Source: Marivita hallyeonensis (GTDB lineage Bacteria; Pseudomonadota; Alphaproteobacteria; Rhodobacterales; Rhodobacteraceae). Taken from it: a stretch of DNA of 64,000 nucleotides. Both the position numbers and the translations under genes were made by a program. The notes beneath the pieces were generated by a model. The model worked only from the letters and a program-made list of their open reading frames with translations, had not been told where the DNA came from and did no database searches. Numbering within the stretch: position 1 is the stretch's first letter; every line of letters begins with the position of its first letter. Where the stretch lies: positions 1 to 64,000 of the forward strand of contig NZ_FQXC01000008.1 of the NCBI RefSeq assembly GCF_900129875.1, in the 5' to 3' direction. Positions 26,757 through 37,598 of this stretch are shown in pieces.

Positions 26757-28439
26757 CTACGCGTAGTGCTTGCGGCGCGACGTTTTGCCAATTCCCGGGT
26801 TGAACGAATTCGTCGGATCAATCGATTTGTAGAACTCGGCTAGGTCCGACTTGGCCTTGTAGAGATGACCGACATTGTGCTCAGCCGGATACTCCGCCCC
26901 ACGTTTGTCCAGAAGCGCCAGCATCTCGGCCTTCAACGCTGCAACGTCCACACCCTTCTTCACGATGTAGTCCTGATGCAGCACGTGGCAGAAGAAGTGC
27001 CCGTAGTAGAGCTTGTGCACGATCTTCTCGTCGATCTCAGCGGGCAGGTCCTCCAGCCAGGCCCGGTCGTTGCGTTTCAGCGCGATATCCAAGGCGAGGA
27101 TATCCTCAACCTCGTCCCGATGCACGTTCTGGTACCGAATGGCTGCGCCCGCGGCGGCAAAGCGGTTCAGCCCGGCCAGTTTGCCTTCACGCTCCGTACA
27201 TTCAAAGAAGTCTCCGTCCCGCGCCGCGAAAAACTCCTTCAAAAAGCTCCGCGCCTCTGCCACGCCACCGTCCCGCATCTTCAAAATGAGATGGTGTTCA
27301 TACAGGTCGCGGAAATCGGTCAGGCGCTTCGGCAGCAACTTCGGTGTGAACCGCGACACCAGCTGCATGAACCGATCAGTGAATCCGCGCGTCAGCGAGA
27401 CCTTGTTCAACCGTGCATCGACCGCGCCCTTGAGCGCAAAGAACATGGGCAGCTTGTCGGTGCCAAGCTTGTCGATCATCAGCACCGTGTCTTTCCCGTA
27501 TGTCTCCGAGATATTGAAACAATCGCGATGCATGTACTCGCCCGAGACCGGCAAACTGTCGAACTCTGTCAGAATATGCCGCCGCAGATCGGTCAGGGCA
27601 TCGGGATCATTGGTCCCAATGTAAAAGGTCTGTTCATCCTGATTGATCGGGTAGGTGTCGAGCCGCACCGCAAACACCGCCAACTTCCCCGCGCATCCGG
27701 CGGATTCGTAAAGCCGCCGCTTGTCGGCATTGAAACGCGCGGGCGTGTCGGCATCAACGTCCCTCACGCGACGGTGGTACTCCGTATCCGACGCGCGTTT
27801 GTTGGTTGCCTCAAGGTCGGCCTCCGTGAACGATCCCGTCTGCACCCGCGTGAGGATCTCTTCCGGGGTCTCTCCCAGGTCGATCCCTAAATGATTGACT
27901 AACTCAAGCTGCCCGTCCTCGGTGATCCGGGCAAACAACGACAACTCGGTATAGCTCGGCCCCCGCTCGATCAGCGCCCCGCCCGAGTTGTTGCACACCC
28001 CGCCGACAATCGACGCGCCGATACAGGACGACCCGATCACCGAATGTGGCTGACGCCCCAGTGGCTTCAGCAGTTTCTCCAAGGCAAACAGCGTCGCCCC
28101 CGGCAAACTGACAACCTGCTCCCCGCCTTTGACCTTATGGATCGCATCCATACGCCGCGTATTGATCAGAACCACGTCCCGGTCATACGTCCCCTTGGGC
28201 GTGGATCCTTCGGTCAATCCAGTATTCGCCGCCTGCATGATGACAATCTTGTCCGCCGCGACACAGGCCTGCAGCACGTGCCACTGCTCCAACACGTTCG
28301 CGGGTTGCACCACCGCAAGCGCCTCTCCTTCGCCGGACCGAAACCCCTTGCGAAACCGTTCCGTCCGCTTCGCCCCGGTCAACACATGGCGCGCGCCCAC
28401 AACCTCACGCAGACGTTTCAGAAGATCGTTATCGGTCAT
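26757..28439 (-). CDS. dld: quinone-dependent D-lactate dehydrogenase
   Basis: 560 residues, close to E. coli Dld. The PCMH FAD-binding segment includes MQAANTGLTEGSTP and SVIGSSCIGASIVGGVCNNSGGALIERGPSYTELSLF; the C-terminal half is the membrane-associated domain with YRYQNVHRDE-like and LYYGHFFCHVLHQDYIVKKG blocks. It oxidises D-lactate to pyruvate at the inner membrane, feeding quinone, and its product is the substrate of the neighbouring pyruvate dehydrogenase. It is transcribed in the same direction as aceE but separated by 183 bases. Confidence 0.95.
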   Translation of the reverse strand: MTDNDLLKRLREVVGARHVLTGAKRTERFRKGFRSGEGEALAVVQPANVLEQWHVLQACVAADKIVIMQAANTGLTEGSTPKGTYDRDVVLINTRRMDAIHKVKGGEQVVSLPGATLFALEKLLKPLGRQPHSVIGSSCIGASIVGGVCNNSGGALIERGPSYTELSLFARITEDGQLELVNHLGIDLGETPEEILTRVQTGSFTEADLEATNKRASDTEYHRRVRDVDADTPARFNADKRRLYESAGCAGKLAVFAVRLDTYPINQDEQTFYIGTNDPDALTDLRRHILTEFDSLPVSGEYMHRDCFNISETYGKDTVLMIDKLGTDKLPMFFALKGAVDARLNKVSLTRGFTDRFMQLVSRFTPKLLPKRLTDFRDLYEHHLILKMRDGGVAEARSFLKEFFAARDGDFFECTEREGKLAGLNRFAAAGAAIRYQNVHRDEVEDILALDIALKRNDRAWLEDLPAEIDEKIVHKLYYGHFFCHVLHQDYIVKKGVDVAALKAEMLALLDKRGAEYPAEHNVGHLYKAKSDLAEFYKSIDPTNSFNPGIGKTSRRKHYA

Positions 28440-28595
28440 CCGTCGTCCCCCTCGTCACGACCCTCAGCCTAACAAGGCCGCCCCGGGGTCCGACAACAGG
28501 ACAAATTGCATCGCATCGGAACTTGAACTCCGCGATACGATTCAAACCTCTCTGCGATCATACTCTTGCCGCAGTGGCTGATTAGCAAAAATGTC

Positions 28596-29282
28596 ATGTC
28601 CAAACACGATTCAGTTGCCCCGACAAACCGATGCACCGCCCTTTTCATTGATGGCGACAATGTTGACCCCTCTTACGCCCCCGGTATCTTCACGCATGCA
28701 GGCGCTGCTGGTCGAATCGACATCGCCCGCGTGTATTTGCGTGCGCAGTCAACGTCGCCTTGGTCGGAGTGCGCTGGCGTCCATCCAATCTTTGCCAGTA
28801 CGACGCGGAAAAACGCGACGGACCTCATGCTTAGTGTCGACGCCATGGAATGTGCCTTGGTGCGCCGGATCGATACGGTCGTCATTGCCGCGTCAGACCG
28901 GGATTACACACACCTTGCGGTAAAACTGCGCGAACACGGCGTTTTGGTCGTCGGCTTGGGCGATCACAAAGCACCACGTGATCTGCGTGAGGCCTTTCAC
29001 GAATTTCACGACCTTTCCCCAACCAACAAGCCGTGCGCAACACACGCAGCAACGAAACAGGACGCCCGCATTCAGAAAATCATCTCAGGCGCCCGAGACG
29101 GCCTGAGCGTGGCGGAGCTCGGTGCAAAAATGTATGACGCGCATGGCGTCAGAAGCGAGGCCCTGCCCGGCAAGAATTGGCGAAAATACCTGCAGTCACG
29201 TCAAAACTTGTATGAGGTTGATATCTCCGGGCCTCACCCACGTGTCAGGTGTCGAACTCGCACCGCCATTAAGCCCGACTGA
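28596..29282 (+). CDS. NYN (LabA-like PIN) domain protein with a LOTUS-like C-terminal region
   Basis: 228 residues. The NYN nuclease-like domain shows TALFIDGDNVDPSY (acidic D19/D21), an ATDLMLSVDAMEC segment and the VVIAASDRDYTHLAVKLREHGVLVVGLG core with the conserved SDxDY. After a linker, residues about 160-225 (RIQKIISGARDGLSVAELGAKM to WRKYLQSR and YEVD) look like an OST-HTH/LOTUS RNA-binding fold. Such proteins are likely RNases or RNA-binding factors; the target is unknown. The ATG at 28596 is preferred since residues before it are not domain-like. It is divergent from dld. Confidence 0.82.
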   Translation: MSKHDSVAPTNRCTALFIDGDNVDPSYAPGIFTHAGAAGRIDIARVYLRAQSTSPWSECAGVHPIFASTTRKNATDLMLSVDAMECALVRRIDTVVIAASDRDYTHLAVKLREHGVLVVGLGDHKAPRDLREAFHEFHDLSPTNKPCATHAATKQDARIQKIISGARDGLSVAELGAKMYDAHGVRSEALPGKNWRKYLQSRQNLYEVDISGPHPRVRCRTRTAIKPD

Positions 29283-29303
29283 AGCACCTCACGGCGCGTG
29301 CCG

Positions 29304-30092
29304 TCAAAGATCAAACGTCGCAAACACCGGCGCGTGATCGCTGGGCTGGTCCCATCCGCGCGCGTCACGAATGATCCGGCTGGAATGCGCCGCGTTCGAG
29401 ATATCCGGGGTGGCCCAGACATGGTCTAGGCGTCGCCCCTTGTCAGCAGCGTCCCAATCCCGCGCGCGGTAGCTCCACCAGCTGTAGAGCTGTCCATCTG
29501 GGATATCCTGTCGCGTGACATCGACCCACCGCCCGGCCTCCTGCGTGTCGGACAAATGCTCCACTTCAATGGGCGTGTGGCTCACCACTTTTAGCAACTG
29601 CTTGTGTGACCAGACATCGTCCTCACGCGGTGCGATGTTCAGGTCGCCGACCAGTACCGATTTCGAGACCTGTTCAGCCTTGAACCAGTCACGCATCTCC
29701 GTCAGGTAATCGAGCTTCTGCCCAAACTTCTCGTTCACCTCGCGATCCGGCACGTCACCGCCTGCCGGCACATAGAAATTGTGGATCGTCACCCCGTTCT
29801 CCAACCGCCCCGCCACATGGCGCGCATGGCCCAGACCGGCGAAATCCATATCGCCAACATCTTCGATCGGCAGCTTCGACAGGATCGCAACCCCGTTGTA
29901 GCCCTTCTGTCCCCGCGCCACCATGTGGCCGTAGCCCAGCGCGCGAAACTGCTCCACGGGGATCTTCTCGACCGGGCTCTTGCACTCCTGCAGGCATAAA
30001 ACGTCCGGGCCTTCCTCGGCCATCAGCTTTGCCACCAGCCCCTCGCGCAGGCGGACCGAGTTGATGTTCCATGTGGCAAGGGTAAACGGCAT
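29304..30092 (-). CDS. xth: exodeoxyribonuclease III
   Basis: 262 residues, XthA family endonuclease/exonuclease/phosphatase fold. Motifs: TLATWNINSVRLR at the start, VLCLQECKSP with the metal-binding Glu, GYNGVAILSK, VGDLNIAPREDDVW (catalytic Asp/Asn), and the terminal RRLDHVWAT and PSDHAPVFATFDL. It cleaves at abasic sites and removes 3' blocks in base excision repair. It ends 21 bases from the convergent NYN gene. Confidence 0.96.
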   Translation of the reverse strand: MPFTLATWNINSVRLREGLVAKLMAEEGPDVLCLQECKSPVEKIPVEQFRALGYGHMVARGQKGYNGVAILSKLPIEDVGDMDFAGLGHARHVAGRLENGVTIHNFYVPAGGDVPDREVNEKFGQKLDYLTEMRDWFKAEQVSKSVLVGDLNIAPREDDVWSHKQLLKVVSHTPIEVEHLSDTQEAGRWVDVTRQDIPDGQLYSWWSYRARDWDAADKGRRLDHVWATPDISNAAHSSRIIRDARGWDQPSDHAPVFATFDL

Positions 30093-30167
30093 CGCAACGC
30101 TCCGGCTTTTTGTTCGGCCAGAGCCTGCCCGTGCCAGCCGCGCCCCGCAACCCGGAATCGGACAAGA

Positions 30168-30200
30168 AAAAACGCCCCGGGCTATGGCAGCCGGGGCGTG
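30168..30200 (-). terminator. terminator of the LysR gene
   Basis: On the minus strand, an ACGCCCCGG stem and its complement (about 9 bp) are followed by TTTTTT. It begins about 34 bases after the LysR stop and is a strong rho-independent form. Confidence 0.88.
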
Positions 30201-30233
30201 AGGTGTGTCTGCGAACAGACGAGGGAAGTCAGA

Positions 30234-31139
30234 TCACCAGTCCTTTGGACCTTTGTCGCCGAACTGGTGCACGAGGAAGTCGATGAAGGCCCGCACCTTG
30301 GGCTGCGTAAAGCGCCCCGGCGGGTAAACGGCGTAGATGCCTTGGGTGTCGACGGGCAGGTCGGGAATGGCGTCCTCGATCAGCCCTTGGTCCATGGCGT
30401 CGGAATACAGGAAAGACGGCAGGTAAGCGATCCCAAGCCCCGCGATACAGGCGTTCAGCAGCGACTGTCCGTCATTGACCGACAGCCAGCCCGCGGTGCG
30501 CACCTGGCGCTTTTCGCCGGAGGGTGCGGTGACCTTCCAGACATTACCGCTCGATTGGTTCGAATAATGCAAAAGCTTGTGTTCATTCAGATCGTCGATC
30601 CGACGCGGACGACCGTATTTCTCGAAATACGACGGCGCCGCGATCATGCGTTTCGTTGTCTCGGTCAGCTTGCGGGCGCGCAGAGTGCTGTCTTCCAGCT
30701 CCCCGATGCGCACCGCCATGTCGAACCCTTCAGAGATCAGCTCAACATACCGGTTGTTCAGAACCATGTTCACCGTAATGTCCGGAAAATCCGACAGGAA
30801 TTCGCCCAAGACCGGCGACAGGTGGTTCACACCGAAATCCGTCGCCACCGAAATCCGCAACAGGCCCGACGGCGCAGACTGCATGGACGTCACCAGCGCG
30901 TCCGCCTCACCGGCATCGTTCAACACGCGACGCGCGCGGTCGTAATAGGCCAGACCGATCTCCGTGGGGCTGACCCGCCGCGTCGTGCGATTCAACAGAC
31001 GCGCCCCAAGACGGGCTTCAAGGCTGGACACGTGCTTGGAGACAGCGGATTTCGAGATCCCCATCTTCTTGGCCGCATCGGTGAAGCCGCCTTGATCCAC
31101 AACCGTGGCAAAGGCCTCCATTTCGGTAAGACGGTCCAT
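30234..31139 (-). CDS. LysR-family transcriptional regulator
   Basis: 301 residues. The N-terminal winged helix-turn-helix is MEAFATVVDQGGFTDAAKKMGISKSAVSKHVSSLEARLGARLLNRTTRRV. The effector-binding part begins with LLRISVATDFGVNHLSPVLGEFLSDFPDI, in the CrgA/YafC-like subgroup. It is divergent from a DUF4399 gene across 243 bases, so that gene is the natural candidate target. The effector is unknown. A terminator follows. Confidence 0.93.
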   Translation of the reverse strand: MDRLTEMEAFATVVDQGGFTDAAKKMGISKSAVSKHVSSLEARLGARLLNRTTRRVSPTEIGLAYYDRARRVLNDAGEADALVTSMQSAPSGLLRISVATDFGVNHLSPVLGEFLSDFPDITVNMVLNNRYVELISEGFDMAVRIGELEDSTLRARKLTETTKRMIAAPSYFEKYGRPRRIDDLNEHKLLHYSNQSSGNVWKVTAPSGEKRQVRTAGWLSVNDGQSLLNACIAGLGIAYLPSFLYSDAMDQGLIEDAIPDLPVDTQGIYAVYPPGRFTQPKVRAFIDFLVHQFGDKGPKDW

Positions 31140-31382
31140 ACGTATTCCTCGTTTCGTGTTGAGGAGGGTATGATGTTCAAATCAGGCGCGACTTGGGCGC
31201 GCTGCAGACAATATCTGGGTTTTCTTGGACAATGTCGCCTTAAGGGAAACAGCCTTAATGCCGGGAAAGCCCTGATTTTCCTGTCTGCCCGGTCACAATT
31301 TGGCAGTTGCGCCATTCGCCCTAAGCTTACCTCACGGAAGCAAAAGCGCGTCAGAACTGCGCGTTCATTTGGGAGGACCACC

Positions 31383-31826
31383 ATGAAACATCTGATTTGC
31401 GCCGCCGCTCTGGCGCTGACCACCACCGGAGCCGTATCCGCCGAAGGCACGCCAGCGCCGGAGGGGGCATCGCTCTATGTCGTCAACCTCGAAGACGGGG
31501 CCAGCGTTCAATCCCCCGTGACCGTTATCTTCGGACTCAGCGGCATGGGCGTGGCCCCGGCCGGGGTGGAGCGCGAGAATACCGGACATCATCACATTTA
31601 CCTCAATCGCCCCGCATTCGGTGAGGCCGAGGGCGATGACGAAATCGCGGCGAACGGGGTGCCAAGTGACGACAACCACCTGCATTTCGGCGGCGGTCAA
31701 ACGCAGGCCACTCTTGATCTGCCGGCGGGCACACACACGATCCAACTCGTGCTGGGTGACCAGTTCCACGTCCCGCATGACCCTCCCGTGGTCAGTGACC
31801 GCATCACGATCACCGTGTCGGAATAG
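31383..31826 (+). CDS. DUF4399-family periplasmic protein
   Basis: 147 residues with a signal peptide ending VSAEG (about residue 21). The mature part matches DUF4399: GASVQSPVTVIFGLSGMGVAPAGVERENTGHHHIYLN, followed by a NHLHFGGGQTQATLDLPAGTHTIQLVLGDQ region with His-rich sites (GHHHI, DNHLH), possibly metal binding. GGGAGGACC precedes the ATG, a strong ribosome site. It is divergent from the LysR gene and ends in a bidirectional terminator. Confidence 0.85.
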   Translation: MKHLICAAALALTTTGAVSAEGTPAPEGASLYVVNLEDGASVQSPVTVIFGLSGMGVAPAGVERENTGHHHIYLNRPAFGEAEGDDEIAANGVPSDDNHLHFGGGQTQATLDLPAGTHTIQLVLGDQFHVPHDPPVVSDRITITVSE

Positions 31827-31829
31827 AAA

Positions 31830-31854
31830 AAAGCCGGGCGTATGGCCCGGCTTT
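31830..31854. terminator. bidirectional terminator between DUF4399 and DJ-1 genes
   Basis: AAAGCCGGGC and GCCCGGCTTT form a 10-bp stem with GTATG loop, flanked by A-run on the left and TCTCC on the right, so it can work on both strands. Confidence 0.88.
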
Positions 31855-31866
31855 CTCCTACTGGAT

Positions 31867-32427
31867 TTAGGCAGCAGCGCGGTGAGCATCTCCGCTCTGG
31901 ATGACCTCGACAATCTTCTCGACAAAGGCCTTGAGGTCCTCTGGCTGACGGCTCGTGATGATGCCGTGATCAAAGACCACTTCCGCGTCATGCCAATTGG
32001 CACCTGCGTTCATGACATCGGTCTTGATCGAGTGGTACGATGTGGCATCACGGCCCTTGAGGATGCCGGCTTCGATCAGGACCCACGGCGCGTGACAGAC
32101 AGCGGCGATCGGTTTGCCAGCTTTGTGGAACGCCTTCACCAGCGTCAGAACGTCGTCATCGACCCGCAGTAGATCCGGGTTGATCTGACCACCCGGAATC
32201 ACCAACGCGTCGTAGTTTTCGTGCTTGGCGTCGGCGATCTTCAAATCCGCATCTGCCATACGGCCCCAGTCGTCACCTTCCCAGCCTTTGACGGCCTTGC
32301 CATCTTGGGTTGCAACATGCACCTCAGCGCCCTTGGCGCGCAATTGGTCGCGCGGGAATTCCAGTTCGGATTGCTCGAACCCATTGGACGAGATGATCAG
32401 GACTTTCGCTTTTTCGATATTCGGCAT
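31867..32427 (-). CDS. DJ-1/PfpI-family protein (type 1 glutamine amidotransferase fold)
   Basis: 186 residues. Landmarks: KVLIISSNGFEQSELEFPRDQL near the N-terminus, YDALVIPGGQINPD, and the nucleophilic elbow AAVCHAPWVLIEAG with the active cysteine. YhbO/PfpI members act as deglycases or stress chaperones; which activity applies here is uncertain. It stands alone between fadH and a terminator. Confidence 0.9.
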   Translation of the reverse strand: MPNIEKAKVLIISSNGFEQSELEFPRDQLRAKGAEVHVATQDGKAVKGWEGDDWGRMADADLKIADAKHENYDALVIPGGQINPDLLRVDDDVLTLVKAFHKAGKPIAAVCHAPWVLIEAGILKGRDATSYHSIKTDVMNAGANWHDAEVVFDHGIITSRQPEDLKAFVEKIVEVIQSGDAHRAAA

Positions 32428-32515
32428 GACTGCCTCCTATACGTTTGGATCTCCTGAACCGCGCCGACCGCGCGGCCCTTCAGATCATCAACGCACAGAC
32501 GGGGCTGCCGTTCCG

Positions 32516-34564
<2,049 letters not shown>

Positions 34565-34609
34565 TCACCTGACACGGGCGCGGTTGACGTGTCACGCCCC
34601 AACGTCACG

Positions 34610-35788
34610 TCACGGCCGGTTGAACTCGGCGGCGTGCCGCCCGGCCCAGAGGCCCGTCGCGAAACAGGCTGTCAGAAGGTAGCCACCCGTCGGTGCATCC
34701 CAGTCCAGCATCTCGCCCGCGCAAAAGGTGCCGGGACGGTCCTTCAGCATAAGCGTCTCGTCCAGCGCGGCGAACGGCACACCGCCAGCGGTGCTGATCG
34801 CCTCATCCATCGGGCGCAGACCCGCATGGTGGACCGGTAGGGCTTTCAATAGCCCAGGCACATCGTCCCAGACGAGTGGCCCCGTGGGGCGAAACTCGTT
34901 GAAGAGCGCGATCTTCTCGGGCGTGAACCTTAACGCATTGCGGAGGATCTTGCCGACACCGGCTTTCGGCGTGTCAGGCAACTTTCCCCGAAGTCGATCC
35001 ACCGTCAGGTCCGGGACCAGATCAACCGTCAGCGGCGCGCCATCGCGCAGAGCGGGGCTAAGCGTGTAGACCCCGCCGCCTTCCAACCCGTGTTTCGAGA
35101 TCGTCGCCTCGCCACGCGAAACCTGATCGCCCGCGTGCCACGCGACCGCCTTCAGCGCCTTGCCAAAATGCGCGACCATGTGGTCCGACCAATCGACCAG
35201 CAGCCCGACATTCGAAGGTTGGAACGGCGCAACTGCGATCCCGTTCGCAGCGAACAGATCGGCCCAAGCCCCGTCCGACCCCAAGCGGGCCCAGCTGGCA
35301 CCGCCCAGAGCCAGAACCGTTACACGCGGGGTCAGCGCGCGGGTGCCTTCGGGCGTTTCGAAAACCCAGGCGTTGTGGTCCCACCCGGTCCAGCGCCAGC
35401 GGGTGTGGCTGGTTAGGCCCCTGTTATTCAACCGCGCCAGCCATGCCCGTAACAAGGGCGAGGCTTTCATGACTTTCGGGAACAGCCGTCCGGTTGATCC
35501 GGTGAACGTGGCCTGCCCCAGACCCTCAGCCCACGCTTGCACCTCGTCCGGGCCAAAGGCATGCAGCGCCAGTTTCAGGGTCGGATGCATGTCGCCGGTA
35601 TAGGCCGACAGGAACGGCCCGAAGGGCTGCGTCTTGGTCAGGTTCAGGCCAGATTTGCCCGCCATCAGGAACTTGCGTCCGATGGATGGTTTCGCCTCGA
35701 CCAGCGTCACGGCGCGGCCCGCCGTCAGCAGCGCATCCGCCGCCATAAGACCCGCCGGGCCACCACCGATCACCAGCGCGTCCGTCAT
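34610..35788 (-). CDS. TIGR03862-family flavoprotein (HI0933-like)
   Basis: 392 residues. FAD motif at the N-terminus (VIGGGPAGLMAADALLTAGRAVTLVEAKPSIGRKFLMAGKSGLNLTK), followed by the HI0933-like second domain and the terminal CAGEMLDWDAPTGGYLLTACFATGLWAG. The reaction is unknown; related proteins are oxidoreductases. It overlaps the mechanosensitive channel gene upstream by four bases. Confidence 0.9.
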   Translation of the reverse strand: MTDALVIGGGPAGLMAADALLTAGRAVTLVEAKPSIGRKFLMAGKSGLNLTKTQPFGPFLSAYTGDMHPTLKLALHAFGPDEVQAWAEGLGQATFTGSTGRLFPKVMKASPLLRAWLARLNNRGLTSHTRWRWTGWDHNAWVFETPEGTRALTPRVTVLALGGASWARLGSDGAWADLFAANGIAVAPFQPSNVGLLVDWSDHMVAHFGKALKAVAWHAGDQVSRGEATISKHGLEGGGVYTLSPALRDGAPLTVDLVPDLTVDRLRGKLPDTPKAGVGKILRNALRFTPEKIALFNEFRPTGPLVWDDVPGLLKALPVHHAGLRPMDEAISTAGGVPFAALDETLMLKDRPGTFCAGEMLDWDAPTGGYLLTACFATGLWAGRHAAEFNRP

Positions 35789-37110
35789 GCCTCCGGCGTA
35801 TTGCGCATCTCGATGACGCGGCGGGGGTACGGGATTTCGATATTGTGCTCTTTCAGTGCGTTCCAGATCAGGAAGAGCACGTCCGAAGCGTATTTGTTCT
35901 GGCCATCGTCAATGCCGTTCACCCAGAACTCGACGCCGAAGTCGATGCCCGAGTCCCCGAACCCGCGCAGTTCCACGTCTGGCGGTTCAGGCTCGTCGAG
36001 GACGCCGGGGTGCTTCGCGACCGCCTCCGCGATGATGTCGGGGATGAGATTGATATCGGTGTCATAGCTGACGGAGAACCCGACTTCGAGGCGGTTGGCG
36101 CTGCCCTGGTCGGAATAGTTGATGACGCGGGTGGTGATGAAGTCCTCGTTCGGGACGACGATCCAGCGGCCATCGAAGGTTTCGAGGATCATCGCCCGCG
36201 CGGTGGTCTGGACGATCGTCCCCGCCTCTCCGTTGTCGAGTTCCACGTAATCCCCAATCGTCGCCTGCCCTTCCAGAAGCAGGATCACGCCCGAGATATA
36301 GTTCGCCGCAATCTTCTGAAGGCCAAAGCCAAGACCCACACCAATCGCACCACCCAGCACCGCGAGCGAGGTCAGCGGCACGCCCATGATGTTCATCAGC
36401 AAGAAGAACGCGACACCGAAGATCACGACCTCCGCCGCTTTCGCAGCGAGCTGCCGGGTCGCGGGGCGCATCTCTTCCTGTTTGTTGATGTAGGCGGCGG
36501 ATTGGTCGTTGGACCAGCGCCCAAACCAGAACAGGAGCGCCCCCGCGATCACACCACGCAGAAGCGCCATGATCGAGAAAGAGATATTTCCAAGGTTGAC
36601 GGTTGTTTCGTTGAGGAACTGTGACAGGGGGTCAAGAAGCCCGACCGCATACACCGCCATCACCGGGAGGAGCACGTAGCGGCCCAGCAGTTTCAGGAAC
36701 GGATCCGCCACGATCTCGCGGACAAGGATGCGCGCGGCAAGGAACAGGAAGACACGTTTGCCGAAGGCGATGATGTCACCCGAGCCAAAGACCGATCGGA
36801 TGATCTCTTCCCCGATGGCCGTCAACGCGTAGGCGAAGATCGGCAAGAGCAGCGGCAGGCACAGAAGAAGGAAGCGCCGCGCGGATGCAAAAATGTCGGT
36901 CGCGCCCTCTTTCGGAGTCAGCCAACCAGTGAGCGTCTTCCGCAAGCGACGCGTGATAACGAGGGCGAGAAGGAACGCGGCAAGCAGCACCGCAAATTGC
37001 GACCACGCAGCGGGAGAGACCAGCCACGACAGGGCAAGCGCGTAGGCCTGTTCGAGGTAACCGACCGCCTGTTGGACAATGGGCGGTTGCGCAGACAGGT
37101 CCCAGTCCAT
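35785..37110 (-). CDS. MscS-family mechanosensitive channel
   Basis: 441 residues. Several membrane helices fill residues 1-270. The MscS pore/beta-domain region is at about 285-330 (LAVLGGAIGVGLGFGLQKIAANYISGVILLLEGQATIGDYVEL) and the cytoplasmic part includes VVPNEDFITTRVINYS and VGFSVSYDTDINLIPDIIAEAVAKHP. It opens on membrane tension to release osmolytes. Start at 37110 by the MDWDLSAQPP beginning; upstream codons run into the divergent HNH region. First gene of a two-gene unit with the TIGR03862 flavoprotein. Confidence 0.93.
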   Translation of the reverse strand: MDWDLSAQPPIVQQAVGYLEQAYALALSWLVSPAAWSQFAVLLAAFLLALVITRRLRKTLTGWLTPKEGATDIFASARRFLLLCLPLLLPIFAYALTAIGEEIIRSVFGSGDIIAFGKRVFLFLAARILVREIVADPFLKLLGRYVLLPVMAVYAVGLLDPLSQFLNETTVNLGNISFSIMALLRGVIAGALLFWFGRWSNDQSAAYINKQEEMRPATRQLAAKAAEVVIFGVAFFLLMNIMGVPLTSLAVLGGAIGVGLGFGLQKIAANYISGVILLLEGQATIGDYVELDNGEAGTIVQTTARAMILETFDGRWIVVPNEDFITTRVINYSDQGSANRLEVGFSVSYDTDINLIPDIIAEAVAKHPGVLDEPEPPDVELRGFGDSGIDFGVEFWVNGIDDGQNKYASDVLFLIWNALKEHNIEIPYPRRVIEMRNTPEA

Positions 37111-37199
37111 GGCGATTCCCTTGAATTCTCGTCGCGTCGTGTCAGCTAGATGCCTTGACCCACGCTTTCGCACAAGAGCCGTGACTGCAAGACTGTCCG

Positions 37200-37517
37200 A
37201 TGACCGAGACCGATCCGATCTGCCCGCTTTGCCTGCGCCCGATCCCGCCCGGCGTGAAGCAGAGCCAGCATCACCTGATCCCGAAGCTGAAGGGCGGCAA
37301 GGGCGGGCCGACGATCCTGATCCATCAGATGTGCCATAACGAGATCCATGCGACGCTGACCGAGGCGGAGCTGGCGCGGGAGTACAATACGCCCGAGGCG
37401 TTGCGCGCGCATCCACAGCTTGGCGCGTTCTTCAATTGGGTGGGAAAGCGCCCCCCGGACTTTCATGCGCGCAGCCGGGGTAGTGTCCGCAAGCAGCGGT
37501 CGCGAAAGCGCAGATAG
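37200..37517 (+). CDS. small HNH-endonuclease-fold protein
   Basis: 105 residues. CPLC at 8-11, the HHLIPK His pair at 24-29 and CHNEIH at 46-51 fit the zinc-bound HNH fold (Cys4/His-Asn-His type). The C-terminal half is basic (RSRGSVRKQRSRKRR), fitting nucleic acid contact. Small HNH proteins of this kind lack a known target; they may be repair or RNA-processing nucleases. It is divergent from mscS by 89 bases, and its stop lies at the edge of a long dyad. Confidence 0.85.
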   Translation: MTETDPICPLCLRPIPPGVKQSQHHLIPKLKGGKGGPTILIHQMCHNEIHATLTEAELAREYNTPEALRAHPQLGAFFNWVGKRPPDFHARSRGSVRKQRSRKRR

Positions 37518-37571
37518 GTCCGTTCTGATCCTATTGTTTCGCGCGCGAAACATTGGGACCGGTTCGGACCT
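37516..37571. other. 56-base imperfect dyad with perfect 18-base palindromic core
   Basis: The core TGTTTCGCGCGCGAAACA (37535-37552) is perfectly symmetrical; the outer arms AGGTCCG (37516-37522) and CGGACCT (37565-37571) are symmetrical about the same centre, with partial pairing between. It is followed by TTTTAAGG on the plus strand. It lies between the convergent HNH and alcohol dehydrogenase genes and could be a bidirectional terminator or a protein-binding or repeat site. Confidence 0.75.
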
Positions 37572-37598
37572 TTTAAGGTTTTGGTAACGAATGGGATT

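Noticed and set aside
30198-31826. 542-codon open frame from antisense of LysR into DUF4399
   Set aside because: Only the last 147 codons carry the signal peptide and DUF4399 domain; the rest mirrors the LysR gene.
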